A stretch of 64,000 bases of DNA from Bacteroidaceae bacterium (GCA_902362375.1 CABIVS010000005.1:525450-589449); one strand, 5' to 3'. Positions 7,161 through 15,632 are shown, numbered from the stretch's first letter. Numbers and translations are program-made. The notes: generated by a model not told the origin, from the letters alone.

Positions 7161-8360
7161 ATGGATACACTCATCAGAAGATACAAAAGGCTATTAACGG
7201 CTACTTCTACCGCATATATCAGGAGCTTGATGGATACAATCAACTGGGATAACCGCCTGATTGCTATCCGAGGAGCCCGTGGAGTCGGAAAAACTACTTT
7301 AATGCTTCAATACTTAAAACTTCATTATGCGAATGATAGCCAAAGTGCCTTATATACGAGTTTGGACAGTCTATATTTCACGCAACATTCTCTTAGCGAA
7401 CTTGCCGAACAGTTTTACCTGAAAGGAGGAAAGTGCCTCTTTCTGGACGAAGTACACAAATATCCGTCGTGGAGCAAAGAAATCAAAAACATATATGATG
7501 AGTTTCCTGAACTGAAAATAGTATTTACCGGTTCATCCTTACTACAACTTCTGAATGCGGAAGCCGACTTATCCCGCCGATGCATATCATATAATATGCA
7601 GGGGCTATCCTACCGTGAATATCTGCACTTATTCCATCAGATTCAAATCCGCCCTTATACACTGGAAGAGATACTGGACAACAGTGATGGAATCTGTAAT
7701 GCAGTAAATTCCCAATGCCGCCCTCTTGCCTATTTTGAAGATTATTTGAAACATGGATACTATCCTTTTTATCTGGAAGGAAATGCGGAATACTATACAC
7801 GCATCGAAAATATAGCAAACCTGATACTTGAAATCGAACTTCCACAGCAATGTGGAGTGGATATCAGTAACGTACGTAAACTAAAAAGCCTGCTGGGAAT
7901 CCTCTCCTCCGAAGTGCCCTTTATGGTGGATATCACCAAACTTTCCGCCATGGCGGAACTTTCACGGACTACTATTCTGGCTTATCTACAATATCTGGAC
8001 AGGGCTAAATTAATCCACCTTCTTTATTCGGATAATGATTCTATCAAGAAACTACAAAAGCCGGATAAGATTTATATGGAAAATACCAACCTGCTTTATG
8101 CATTGACCTTTAAGGATGTAAACAAAAGTACATTGAGAGAAGTGTTCATGGTAAACCAACTCTCCTATCAACATCGTGTGGAATATTGCACACGCAGTGC
8201 AGACTATACAATAGACAGCAAATATACGATAGAAGTCGGAGGAAAAAGTAAAGACGGGAAACAGATAGCCAATAGTCAGCAGGGATTTATCGCTGCAGAT
8301 GATATTGAATATTCCGCCGGAAACAAGATTCCACTTTGGACATTCGGATTTTTATATTGA
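7161..8360 (+). CDS. AAA ATPase of the DUF4143-type family
   Basis: 399-residue predicted P-loop ATPase. The Walker A motif GARGVGKTT is near residues 38-46, Walker B (CLFLDEVHKY) near 90-100, and a sensor-like VFTGSSLLQLL follows. The middle contains a winged-helix-like segment (LSAMAELSRTTILAYLQYLDRAKLI) and the C-terminus a nuclease-like or DUF4143-type tail. This large family is common and often multi-copy in Bacteroides; its biological role is not established. There is no signal peptide, so it is cytoplasmic. It follows asparaginase at ~100 bp with its own promoter and possible tandem operator, and ends 12 bp before radA, which could be cotranscribed. Confidence 0.8.
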   Translation: MDTLIRRYKRLLTATSTAYIRSLMDTINWDNRLIAIRGARGVGKTTLMLQYLKLHYANDSQSALYTSLDSLYFTQHSLSELAEQFYLKGGKCLFLDEVHKYPSWSKEIKNIYDEFPELKIVFTGSSLLQLLNAEADLSRRCISYNMQGLSYREYLHLFHQIQIRPYTLEEILDNSDGICNAVNSQCRPLAYFEDYLKHGYYPFYLEGNAEYYTRIENIANLILEIELPQQCGVDISNVRKLKSLLGILSSEVPFMVDITKLSAMAELSRTTILAYLQYLDRAKLIHLLYSDNDSIKKLQKPDKIYMENTNLLYALTFKDVNKSTLREVFMVNQLSYQHRVEYCTRSADYTIDSKYTIEVGGKSKDGKQIANSQQGFIAADDIEYSAGNKIPLWTFGFLY

Positions 8361-8372
8361 AGGAGCAAGAAT

Positions 8373-9740
8373 ATGGCAAAAGAGAAAACCGTATATGTAT
8401 GCAGTAATTGCGGACAGGATTCACCGAAATGGGTGGGTAAATGTCCGTCGTGTGGAGAATGGAATACGTATGTTGAGGAAATCGTACGGAAAGAACCCAC
8501 TAACCGCCGTCCGGTGTCGGGCATTGAAACACAGAAGCCCAAGCCACTGGCGCTTAGCGACATAGAGGCAGACGACGAACCACGCATCAATATGCACGAT
8601 GATGAACTGAATCGTGTATTGGGGGGCGGACTTGTACAGGGTTCTCTTGTCTTGATAGGCGGCGAACCGGGAATCGGTAAATCGACGCTCGTCATGCAGA
8701 CCGTACTGCACATGCCGGAAAAGAAGATTCTTTATGTATCCGGTGAAGAGAGTGCACGACAGCTGAAACTTCGTGCCGACCGTCTCTCTGACACTTCCAG
8801 CGATTGCCTGATCGTTTGCGAGACTTCACTCGAACAGATTTATGTGCATATCAAGAATACGAATCCCGATTTAGTGATTATCGACTCTATACAGACTATT
8901 TCCACCGAAAGTATCGAATCGTCTCCCGGAAGTATAGCGCAAGTCAGAGAGTGTTCGGCGTCCATTCTTCGTTTTGCGAAAGAAACGCATACGCCTGTAT
9001 TGCTGATCGGACACATTAATAAGGAAGGAAGTATTGCAGGACCTAAAGTGCTGGAACATATCGTAGATACCGTTCTTCAATTTGAAGGCGACCAACATTA
9101 TATGTATCGTATTCTACGCAGTATCAAGAATCGTTTCGGTAGTACGGCAGAATTAGGTATTTATGAAATGCGTCAGGATGGGTTGCGCCAAGTGAGTAAT
9201 CCTTCCGAACTTTTGCTAAGTCAGGATCATGAAGGGATGAGCGGGGTAGCCATTGCTTCCGCCATTGAGGGGATTCGACCGTTCTTGATTGAGACACAGG
9301 CTTTGGTAAGCTCTGCAGTCTACGGAAATCCGCAACGTTCGGCAACCGGTTTCGATTTGAGAAGAATGAATATGCTGCTGGCTGTTCTCGAAAAGCGCGT
9401 GGGATTTAAGTTGGCACAGAAAGATGTGTTTCTGAATATTGCCGGAGGACTGAAAGTGAATGATCCGGCTATCGACCTGCCGGTTATCAGTGCGATCCTT
9501 TCTTCCAATATGGATGCAGCCATTGAACCGGAAGTTTGCATGGCGGGAGAAATCGGTCTGTCGGGAGAGATACGTCCTGTGAATCGGATTGAGCAGCGTA
9601 TCGGTGAGGCTGAAAAGTTAGGTTTCAAACGTTTCTTGTTGCCGAAATATAATCTGCAGGGGATTGATACTCAAAAGCTTAAGATTGAATTAGTGCCGGT
9701 GAGGAAAGTGGAAGAGGCGTTCAGGGCTTTATTCGGTTAG
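8373..9740 (+). CDS. radA: DNA repair protein RadA
   Basis: RecA-like ATPase that promotes branch migration and processing of recombination intermediates. The 455 residues show the N-terminal C4 zinc finger (Cys10, 13, 24 and 27), Walker A GGEPGIGKST at about 96-105, the RadA-specific KNRFG motif near residue 250, and a C-terminal Lon-protease-like domain ending with NRIEQRIGEAEKLGFKR. Length and architecture are normal. Its TAG stop at 9738-9740 is followed directly by the left arm of the ACCACAGAGGAC repeat, which separates it from the GxxExxY gene. Confidence 0.97.
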   Translation: MAKEKTVYVCSNCGQDSPKWVGKCPSCGEWNTYVEEIVRKEPTNRRPVSGIETQKPKPLALSDIEADDEPRINMHDDELNRVLGGGLVQGSLVLIGGEPGIGKSTLVMQTVLHMPEKKILYVSGEESARQLKLRADRLSDTSSDCLIVCETSLEQIYVHIKNTNPDLVIIDSIQTISTESIESSPGSIAQVRECSASILRFAKETHTPVLLIGHINKEGSIAGPKVLEHIVDTVLQFEGDQHYMYRILRSIKNRFGSTAELGIYEMRQDGLRQVSNPSELLLSQDHEGMSGVAIASAIEGIRPFLIETQALVSSAVYGNPQRSATGFDLRRMNMLLAVLEKRVGFKLAQKDVFLNIAGGLKVNDPAIDLPVISAILSSNMDAAIEPEVCMAGEIGLSGEIRPVNRIEQRIGEAEKLGFKRFLLPKYNLQGIDTQKLKIELVPVRKVEEAFRALFG

Positions 9741-9772
9741 ATTCACCACAGAGGACACTGAGGACACAGAGG
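9740..9772 (+). repeat. ACCACAGAGGAC repeat, pair A left arm
   Basis: Reads GATTCACC followed by an ACAGAGGAC tandem. The inner 27 nt (9746-9772 region) match the reverse complement of 10184-10210 at 25 of 27 positions. The G of the radA stop codon is its first base. With its partner it brackets the GxxExxY gene. Confidence 0.85.
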
Positions 9773-9793
9773 AGTGATTAATCAAGTAAGTAA

Positions 9794-10174
9794 ATGATGA
9801 TAGAAGATATTAATAATTTAACGAGTAGAGTGCCGGGATTAGCTTTTGAGGTGCATACTCAATTGGGAGCAGGTTTGCTTGAAAGTACATACGAGAGCTG
9901 CTTATTTTATGAATTGAGAGCAAACGCCATAGATGTAGAAAGGCAAAAGAAATTACCTATAATCTATAAAGGAACCCAATTAGATACAGATTACAGAATA
10001 GATTTGTTGATAGATAATCAACTCATTATAGAACTGAAAAGCGTGGAAACACTGCAACCGGTACATTCTGCCCAATTACTAACGTACATGAAACTTAGTA
10101 ACCTGAAATATGGATTATTACTAAATTTCAATGTACCCCATTTAAAACAAGGAATCAAACGTTTTATAATCTAA
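9794..10174 (+). CDS. GxxExxY protein (PD-(D/E)XK nuclease-like)
   Basis: 126 residues. The family-defining motif is GAGLLESTYESCL, near residue 32. The RIDLLIDNQLIIELKSVE segment near residues 75-92 has the D...ExK pattern of PD-(D/E)XK nucleases, as proposed for this family. The biochemical role is unknown. No signal peptide or membrane segment is seen. The gene is flanked by inverted copies of a repeat that occurs as three further pairs without such a gene within 11 kb, so it may be the cargo, or even the mobiliser, of that repeat. It interrupts an otherwise tight row from radA to the FAD dehydrogenase. Base use is more AT-rich than in its neighbours. Confidence 0.85.
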   Translation: MMIEDINNLTSRVPGLAFEVHTQLGAGLLESTYESCLFYELRANAIDVERQKKLPIIYKGTQLDTDYRIDLLIDNQLIIELKSVETLQPVHSAQLLTYMKLSNLKYGLLLNFNVPHLKQGIKRFII

Positions 10175-10183
10175 AAAATTAAA

Positions 10184-10210
10184 CTCTGTGACCTCTGTGT
10201 CCTCTGTGGT
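10184..10210 (-). repeat. ACCACAGAGGAC repeat, pair A right arm
   Basis: Inverted partner of 9740-9772: CTCTGTGACCTCTGTGTCCT then CTGTGGT. It lies 10 bp after the GxxExxY stop and 10 bp before the next gene. Confidence 0.85.
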
Positions 10211-10219
10211 AAAAAATAT

Positions 10220-11872
10220 ATGATACAAGAATACCAACTCCGTATACTTCCCGAAATTGCTGCAAACGAACAGAAATTAAAGGAATATCTTTCTAAAGAA
10301 AAAGGTCTGAATCTGCGTGACATCACCGCTACCCGAATTTTGAAACGGAGTATTGACGCACGCCAGCGGACTATCTTCGTCAATCTGAAGGTGAGGGCAT
10401 ACATCAAGGAAATGCCGCAAGAAGATGAGTACGAACATACTATATATAATAATGTAGAGGGAAAACCGCAAGTGATTGTCGTTGGCGCAGGTCCCGGCGG
10501 GCTATTCGCTGCCTTACGCCTCGTTGAACTCGGATTACGTCCTATTGTCATCGAACGTGGAAAAGACGTGCGCGAACGTAAGAAAGATCTGGCACAAATC
10601 AGCAGGGAACACACTGTTGATCCGGAATCGAATTACAGTTTCGGAGAAGGAGGTGCAGGAGCTTATTCGGATGGGAAACTCTATACCCGGAGCAAGAAGA
10701 GAGGAAATGTAGATAAGATTCTGAATGTATTTTGCCAGCATGGAGCTTCGACTTCGATATTGGTGGATGCGCATCCGCATATCGGAACAGACAAATTGCC
10801 ACGTGTCATTGAAAATATGCGGAACACCATTATCGAATGTGGCGGAGAAGTACATTTCCAGACACGAATGGATGCATTGATTATTGAGAACGGTGAAGTC
10901 AAAGGTATCGAAACAAATATAGGAAAGACCTTTCTCGGACCTGTGATACTGGCAACCGGACATTCGGCAAGAGATGTATATCGTTGGCTGGCTGCCAATA
11001 ATGTGACGATTGAGGCGAAAGGAATCGCTGTCGGAGTACGTCTGGAACATCCGGCAATGTTGATCGATCAAATACAATACCATAATAAGAATGGACGGGG
11101 CAAATACCTGCCCGCTGCTGAATACAGCTTTGTAACACAGGCAGAAGGCAGAGGAGTATATAGTTTCTGTATGTGTCCCGGAGGTTTCATCGTTCCTGCC
11201 GCCAGCGGACCGGAACAAGTGGTAGTAAACGGAATGTCTCCTGCCAACCGTGGGTCACGGTGGAGCAATTCGGGAATGGTAGTGGAAATCCAACCGGAAG
11301 ATTTGGAAAATGAAGAATTAAAAATGAGGAATGAAGAGTTGGCTGCGAAACAAGATGAGCAGCTAATGGTACTGAATCCGAATTTGAAAAGTTCACAACT
11401 TTCAGAGATTAATTCACAGTTACTATCTGTTCTTCACTTTCAAGAGGAATTGGAACGTCAATGCTGGTTGCAGGGAGGCAGACGACAGACTGCTCCGGCA
11501 CAACGCATGCTGGATTTTACCCGCAAGAAATTGAGTTACGATCTGCCCGAGTCATCCTATAGTCCGGGATTGATTTCGTCTCCACTTCATTTCTGGATGC
11601 CATCATTTATTAATAAAAGGCTATCTCTTGGTTTCCAACAATTCGGACGAAGCAGTCACGGGTTCCTGACTAATGAGGCAGTAATGATTGGTGTGGAGAC
11701 ACGAACTTCTTCTCCCGTTCGTATCATACGCGATAAGGATACTCTGCAACATGTCACCGTTCGCGGATTATTTCCTTGCGGAGAAGGCGCAGGCTATGCC
11801 GGAGGAATTGTGTCTGCCGGGGTGGACGGCGAACGATGTGCAGAAGCAGTAGCCAACTATTTCAATCATTAA
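10220..11872 (+). CDS. FAD-dependent dehydrogenase (COG2509 type)
   Basis: 550-residue flavoprotein of unknown substrate. An N-terminal ~80-residue domain precedes the dinucleotide-binding motif VGAGPGGLFAALRLVELG (about 88-105). SFGEGGAGAYSDGKL and, near the C-terminus, LFPCGEGAGYAGGIVSAGVDG complete the FAD site. This family is widespread and sometimes annotated as an NAD(P)/FAD oxidoreductase. Residues about 362-410 are odd: they read as a low-complexity ENEELKMRNEELAAK stretch and look like an in-frame insertion of an intergenic-type repeat (11303-11449). It starts 9 bp after the right repeat arm, whose hairpin may separate its transcript from the gene upstream. Confidence 0.85.
   Translation: MIQEYQLRILPEIAANEQKLKEYLSKEKGLNLRDITATRILKRSIDARQRTIFVNLKVRAYIKEMPQEDEYEHTIYNNVEGKPQVIVVGAGPGGLFAALRLVELGLRPIVIERGKDVRERKKDLAQISREHTVDPESNYSFGEGGAGAYSDGKLYTRSKKRGNVDKILNVFCQHGASTSILVDAHPHIGTDKLPRVIENMRNTIIECGGEVHFQTRMDALIIENGEVKGIETNIGKTFLGPVILATGHSARDVYRWLAANNVTIEAKGIAVGVRLEHPAMLIDQIQYHNKNGRGKYLPAAEYSFVTQAEGRGVYSFCMCPGGFIVPAASGPEQVVVNGMSPANRGSRWSNSGMVVEIQPEDLENEELKMRNEELAAKQDEQLMVLNPNLKSSQLSEINSQLLSVLHFQEELERQCWLQGGRRQTAPAQRMLDFTRKKLSYDLPESSYSPGLISSPLHFWMPSFINKRLSLGFQQFGRSSHGFLTNEAVMIGVETRTSSPVRIIRDKDTLQHVTVRGLFPCGEGAGYAGGIVSAGVDGERCAEAVANYFNH
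11303..11449 (+). repeat. Repeat-like in-frame insertion inside the FAD dehydrogenase gene
   Basis: AATGAAGAATTAAAAATGAG followed by GAATGAAGAG resembles the AT-rich GAGAATTAAAA-type intergenic repeats (compare 3088-3180), and TTCTTCACTTTC near 11437 is a partial complement. The encoded stretch is hydrophilic, lies between conserved blocks of the enzyme and preserves the frame. This is an inference from composition, without an alignment. Confidence 0.45.
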
Positions 11873-11888
11873 TTAAAACTAGACTAAA

Positions 11889-12491
11889 ATGAATTATCAA
11901 CCCGAAATAGCAATTATAGAAGCAAACACATTGACCTCTCTCGGTCTGAAGGGAATCTTGGAGGAAATGATTCCTATGGCAACCATACGGACTTTCCATC
12001 ACTTCAGCGAACTGATGGACGATACTCCGGATATGTATGCCCACTATTTCATTTCCGCACAGATTTACGTGGAGCACAACGCTTTCTTTCTCCCCCGGAA
12101 ACGAAAAACGATTGTATTGGCAAGCGACAGTCCGCAATTCCAACTGTCCGGCGTACCTGTACTCAACATTCACGAATCCGAAGAAGAGCTGGTAAAAAAT
12201 ATATTGAAACTTCACCAACATGCTCACCACGACGGTTATCCGGTAAAAGATATGCCGCCCATGCCTCCGATGCAGCCTCATCAGGAAATTCTATCCGCCC
12301 GTGAAATAGAAGTGCTCGTACTGATAACCAAAGGATTAATCAACAAAGAAATAGCAGATAAACTGAATATCAGCCTGACTACCGTTATCACTCACCGAAA
12401 AAATATCACAGAGAAATTAGGCATTAAGTCTGTCTCCGGGCTGACTATTTATGCTGTAATGAACGGATATATCGAAGCCGACCGAATCTGA
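11889..12491 (+). CDS. LuxR-type regulator with a degenerate receiver domain
   Basis: 200 residues. The C-terminal HTH (about 135-195) carries LSAREIEVLVLITKGLINKE and the recognition helix LTTVITHRKNITEKLGI, standard for NarL/FixJ-type regulators. The N-terminal ~110 residues are receiver-like (EIAIIEANTLTSLGLKGIL), but the acidic pair is reduced to one Glu and the phospho-acceptor position reads YFISAQIY with no Asp, so control by phosphorylation is unlikely. A His- and Pro-rich linker (HQHAHHDGYPVKDMPPMPPM) could bind metal. It lies 16 bp after the FAD gene and directly before a TonB receptor, which it may regulate. Its TGA stop overlaps the first bases of repeat pair B. Confidence 0.85.
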   Translation: MNYQPEIAIIEANTLTSLGLKGILEEMIPMATIRTFHHFSELMDDTPDMYAHYFISAQIYVEHNAFFLPRKRKTIVLASDSPQFQLSGVPVLNIHESEEELVKNILKLHQHAHHDGYPVKDMPPMPPMQPHQEILSAREIEVLVLITKGLINKEIADKLNISLTTVITHRKNITEKLGIKSVSGLTIYAVMNGYIEADRI

Positions 12492-12577
12492 TTCACCACA
12501 GAGGACGCAGAGGACAGAGAGGATATAAAATTTTAAGAATCATACCTCTGTGTCCTCTGCGTCCTCTGTGGTGAATC
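12490..12577. repeat. ACCACAGAGGAC repeat pair B (empty hairpin form)
   Basis: Arms at 12490-12522 and 12545-12577 are near-perfect inverted copies, starting GATTCACC and ending GGTGAATC, with a 22-bp AT-rich spacer. The transcript would form a ~33-bp hairpin right after the LuxR-type gene. This compact form has no cargo and resembles a miniature element. Confidence 0.9.
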
Positions 12578-12608
12578 AAATCCTAATAAATGAGGATTGA
12601 CCGTCATC

Positions 12609-12616
12609 TATATTTG
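12609..12616 (+). promoter_or_regulatory. -7 box for the TonB receptor gene
   Basis: TATATTTG followed by C matches TAnnTTTG, 33 bp before the ATG at 12649. A second, weaker TTACTTTG lies at 12620-12627. Confidence 0.6.
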
Positions 12617-12648
12617 CCGTTACTTTGCACCAGATAAATTAACAGCAG

Positions 12649-15114
12649 ATGAAGACAAAAAAGATTATGATTGCCCTCATGCTCCTGACGACAGGGACAG
12701 CATGGGCTGAAGATTTCCCCAAAGACTCACTAAAAATAGTAGACATCGAAGAGGTGGTAGTGATTGCTACTCCGAAAGAAAACCGTAAACTGCGTGATCT
12801 GCCGGTAGCCGCCACCGTCTTATCACAGGAGAATATGCGCGCCAATCAGGTAAATTCCGTAAAGAACCTGACAGGTATTGTTCCCAATCTGTTTATCCCT
12901 GACTACGGTTCCAAACTGACTACTTCGATTTATATCCGCGGAATCGGCTCACGCATCAATACTCCGTCCGTAGGACTTTATGTAGACAATATCCCTTATA
13001 TCGACAAATCCGCTTTCGACTTCAACTATGCTGATATCGAACGTATTGATATTCTTCGCGGGCCACAAGGTACCCTCTACGGACGTAACACGATGGGAGG
13101 ACTTATCAAGGTGCACACAAAATCGCCTTTCACTTATCAAGGTACCGATATTCGCATGGGAGCAGCAACTTACAATAATTATAACGTTTCACTCACCCAT
13201 TATCACCGTATATCCGACCGCTTTGCTTTTTCTACCGGAGGTTTCTACGAACACACGGGCGGCTTCTTTGAAAACTCTGCACGGAACAATGAAAAAGTCG
13301 ACAAAAGCAACGCCGGAGGCGGACGTTTTCGTGGGATTTACCTGCCGACATCTAATCTGAAAATAGACATGACCGTGAACTATGAATATAGCGACCAGGG
13401 CGGGTATCCGTACTACTATACCGGGATTACTCAAAACGGCATAGCCAAAGCTAAAGAAAAGGGTAAAGAAATTACAGAGGACCGGGCAGACTACATCGGT
13501 AAAATTTCATATAACGACCGCAGCAGTTACCGCCGTGGATTGCTCAATTCTGGTGTCAACATCGAATATCAAGCCTGTAACTTTATATTGAGTGCCGTGA
13601 CAGGTTATCAGAACCTGAATGACCGTATGTTCCTCGATCAGGACTTCACAGAAAGAGATATCTTTAATATCGAGCAAAAGCAAAGGGCAAATACCATTTC
13701 CGAAGAAATTGTCTTGAAAGCCAAACCCGGAAAGAGATGGCAATGGACTACGGGAGCTTTCGGATTCTACCAATGGCTACATACCACAGGTCCCGTTCTG
13801 TTCAAAGAAGAAGGAGTGAAAACGATGATTGAAAACAACGCCAATTCCGCTTTTGAAGAGATTGCCTCCAAACCCGGTGCACCTACTATGGGAATGACCG
13901 TACATAACCCGACACTAAGTGTAGGAGGAACCTTCGATACCCCGACTCTTAGCGGCGCACTTTATCATCAGTCTACTTTCAACAACCTATTTATCGAAGG
14001 ACTGTCCGTTACAGCGGGACTCCGACTCGATTACGAAAAGATCAGTATGAAGTACAATTCCCTTAGTACTCCTGTAGACTTTGGCTTTGATTTTCACTTA
14101 GCTATGGGTCCCAACTCAATAAACTTGTCCGATCAGAATATGAAAGCTCCGGCCTCTTTCGTAGGCAAGCTATCGACTGACTATGTACAACTTCTCCCTA
14201 AATTCGCTATTCAATATGAATGGAAGAACCAAAATAATGTGTATGCCACCGTTACCCGGGGATATCGTTCGGGAGGATATAATATCCAGATGTTCTCTGA
14301 CTTATCACAAACAGAATTGACCAACTCGATGATGAATGCCATTAAAGAAAGTCCGACAATAGGGCAAGATGCCACATGGGGGGCAACCATCATAAAAATG
14401 ATGGACCAAATGGTACCGGCCAAAGAGATTAATGTGAAAACGTCTACTACGTACAAACCCGAATATTCGTGGAACTACGAAGTGGGCAGTCATCTTACGT
14501 TGTGGGAAGGTAGGCTTTGGGCTGATCTTGCAGCATTTTATATGGACACCCGCGACCAACAACTCTCTCAATTTGCAGAAAGCGGTTTGGGACGTATTAC
14601 CATCAATGCGGGAAAAAGCCGTAGTTATGGTGCAGAAGCATCTCTTCGTGCCAGCGTGACTAAAGAACTTAGTCTGAATGCCAGTTACGGATATACCTAT
14701 GCCACCTTTACTGATTATGTAATTACAGAAGGACAAAAAGATGGCAGTTCCAAAGTAACTGCGGATTATAATGGCAAATATGTCCCTTTCGTTCCCAAGC
14801 ATACATTAAATATCGGTGGAGAATATGCGATCACCTGCAGCCCACGTTCTATCTTCGACCGGGTTGTGCTCCAAGCGAACTATAATGCTGCCGGACGTAT
14901 CTACTGGACTGAACAAAACGACGTCAGCCAATCCTTCTATGGCACGCTCAACTGGAGAACGAATCTGGAAATCGGTGATGCAATGATTAGTTTCTGGGCA
15001 CGCAACTTCCTGAATAAAGACTATGCGGCCTTCTATTTCGAAACAATGAACAAAGGTTTCATGCAGAAAGGACGCCCAATGCAATTTGGAGTAGATCTTC
15101 GCTGCCGCTTCTAA
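12649..15114 (+). CDS. TonB-dependent outer-membrane receptor
   Basis: 821 residues with a signal peptide (MKTKKIMIALMLLTTGTAWA). The plug domain follows, starting near EEVVVIATPKENRKLRDLPV, with the IYIRGIGSRINTPSVGLYVD and DILRGPQGTLYGRNTMGG motifs. The 22-strand barrel ends in FGVDLRCRF, the usual C-terminal aromatic. There is no N-terminal carboxypeptidase-like extension, unlike SusC proteins, so it resembles siderophore, haem or cofactor receptors. The ligand cannot be named. It lies downstream of a LuxR-type gene with its own -7 box. Confidence 0.9.
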   Translation: MKTKKIMIALMLLTTGTAWAEDFPKDSLKIVDIEEVVVIATPKENRKLRDLPVAATVLSQENMRANQVNSVKNLTGIVPNLFIPDYGSKLTTSIYIRGIGSRINTPSVGLYVDNIPYIDKSAFDFNYADIERIDILRGPQGTLYGRNTMGGLIKVHTKSPFTYQGTDIRMGAATYNNYNVSLTHYHRISDRFAFSTGGFYEHTGGFFENSARNNEKVDKSNAGGGRFRGIYLPTSNLKIDMTVNYEYSDQGGYPYYYTGITQNGIAKAKEKGKEITEDRADYIGKISYNDRSSYRRGLLNSGVNIEYQACNFILSAVTGYQNLNDRMFLDQDFTERDIFNIEQKQRANTISEEIVLKAKPGKRWQWTTGAFGFYQWLHTTGPVLFKEEGVKTMIENNANSAFEEIASKPGAPTMGMTVHNPTLSVGGTFDTPTLSGALYHQSTFNNLFIEGLSVTAGLRLDYEKISMKYNSLSTPVDFGFDFHLAMGPNSINLSDQNMKAPASFVGKLSTDYVQLLPKFAIQYEWKNQNNVYATVTRGYRSGGYNIQMFSDLSQTELTNSMMNAIKESPTIGQDATWGATIIKMMDQMVPAKEINVKTSTTYKPEYSWNYEVGSHLTLWEGRLWADLAAFYMDTRDQQLSQFAESGLGRITINAGKSRSYGAEASLRASVTKELSLNASYGYTYATFTDYVITEGQKDGSSKVTADYNGKYVPFVPKHTLNIGGEYAITCSPRSIFDRVVLQANYNAAGRIYWTEQNDVSQSFYGTLNWRTNLEIGDAMISFWARNFLNKDYAAFYFETMNKGFMQKGRPMQFGVDLRCRF

Positions 15115-15148
15115 TCATTTTTACTCATAAGGATATTATTTAGTCTTT

Positions 15149-15278
15149 TTATTGTCAGCCAAAGGTTTTTATCCATACAGAGCAATGATTTTCAGTACAT
15201 TAACGGCTGACAATAAGCGCTGACAATAACCAAAAACAGGCTGACAATAAAAGATTCTGACTTTTATTGTCAGCCTGT
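15149..15278. repeat. Cluster of five GCTGACAATAA words ending in an 18-bp hairpin
   Basis: Direct copies of GCTGACAATAA start at 15206, 15219 and 15240; inverted copies lie at 15149-15159 and 15264-15274. 15236-15253 and 15261-15278 are perfectly complementary (18 bp, 7-nt loop), a plausible terminator for the TonB receptor gene. The extra copies are not needed for a terminator. Confidence 0.8.
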
Positions 15279-15410
15279 CTCTTTGTAGATTAACAGCATA
15301 GAATACGGGATAGAAGAACGTATGTCCCTATGAAGTTTGCATTATAAAGCCGTTATACTTAATTTACCCAATCGGTATTGTTCTGTCAGACCTACGCTAT
15401 CCTTAACTCT

Positions 15411-15542
15411 CCACAGCCGTGGTCGCATCTCTCCACGGCCGTGGGAGGATCTCGTCACGACTGTGGGAAGAAGTTACCACGGCCGTGGGAAGGTAAAGAT
15501 AGCGGCACCTTACCACAACTATACCGACACCTTACCGGAACT
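15411..15542. repeat. Second 22-bp periodic CACRRCYGTG array
   Basis: CAC-N4-GTG dyads at 15412-15421, 15434-15443, 15456-15465 and 15478-15487 (CACAGCCGTG, CACGGCCGTG, CACGACTGTG, CACGGCCGTG) recur at exactly 22 bp. The same period continues with a different word, CACCTTACC at 15506-15514 and 15528-15536. It lies between the 3' ends of the TonB receptor and the acetyltransferase. I see no gene in the rest of 15279-15632. Confidence 0.85.
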
Positions 15543-15632
15543 TTATCAATGCTTCGGCATTAGTTTACCTACTGCTTGCTATCAGTTTGCTTATACCTAA
15601 GACTGCTTCGTTCATCATCCAACGTACCTGAC

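Noticed and set aside
15411..15542. Possible CRISPR array because of regular spacing
   Set aside because: The constant part is only 10 bp, the spacer 12 bp, and no cas genes are present. The 22-bp period does not fit any CRISPR type.
15337..15600. Rightward 87-codon open frame over the second 22-bp array
   Set aside because: The frame is a by-product of the 22-bp repeat; composition is repetitive and no ribosome site is seen.
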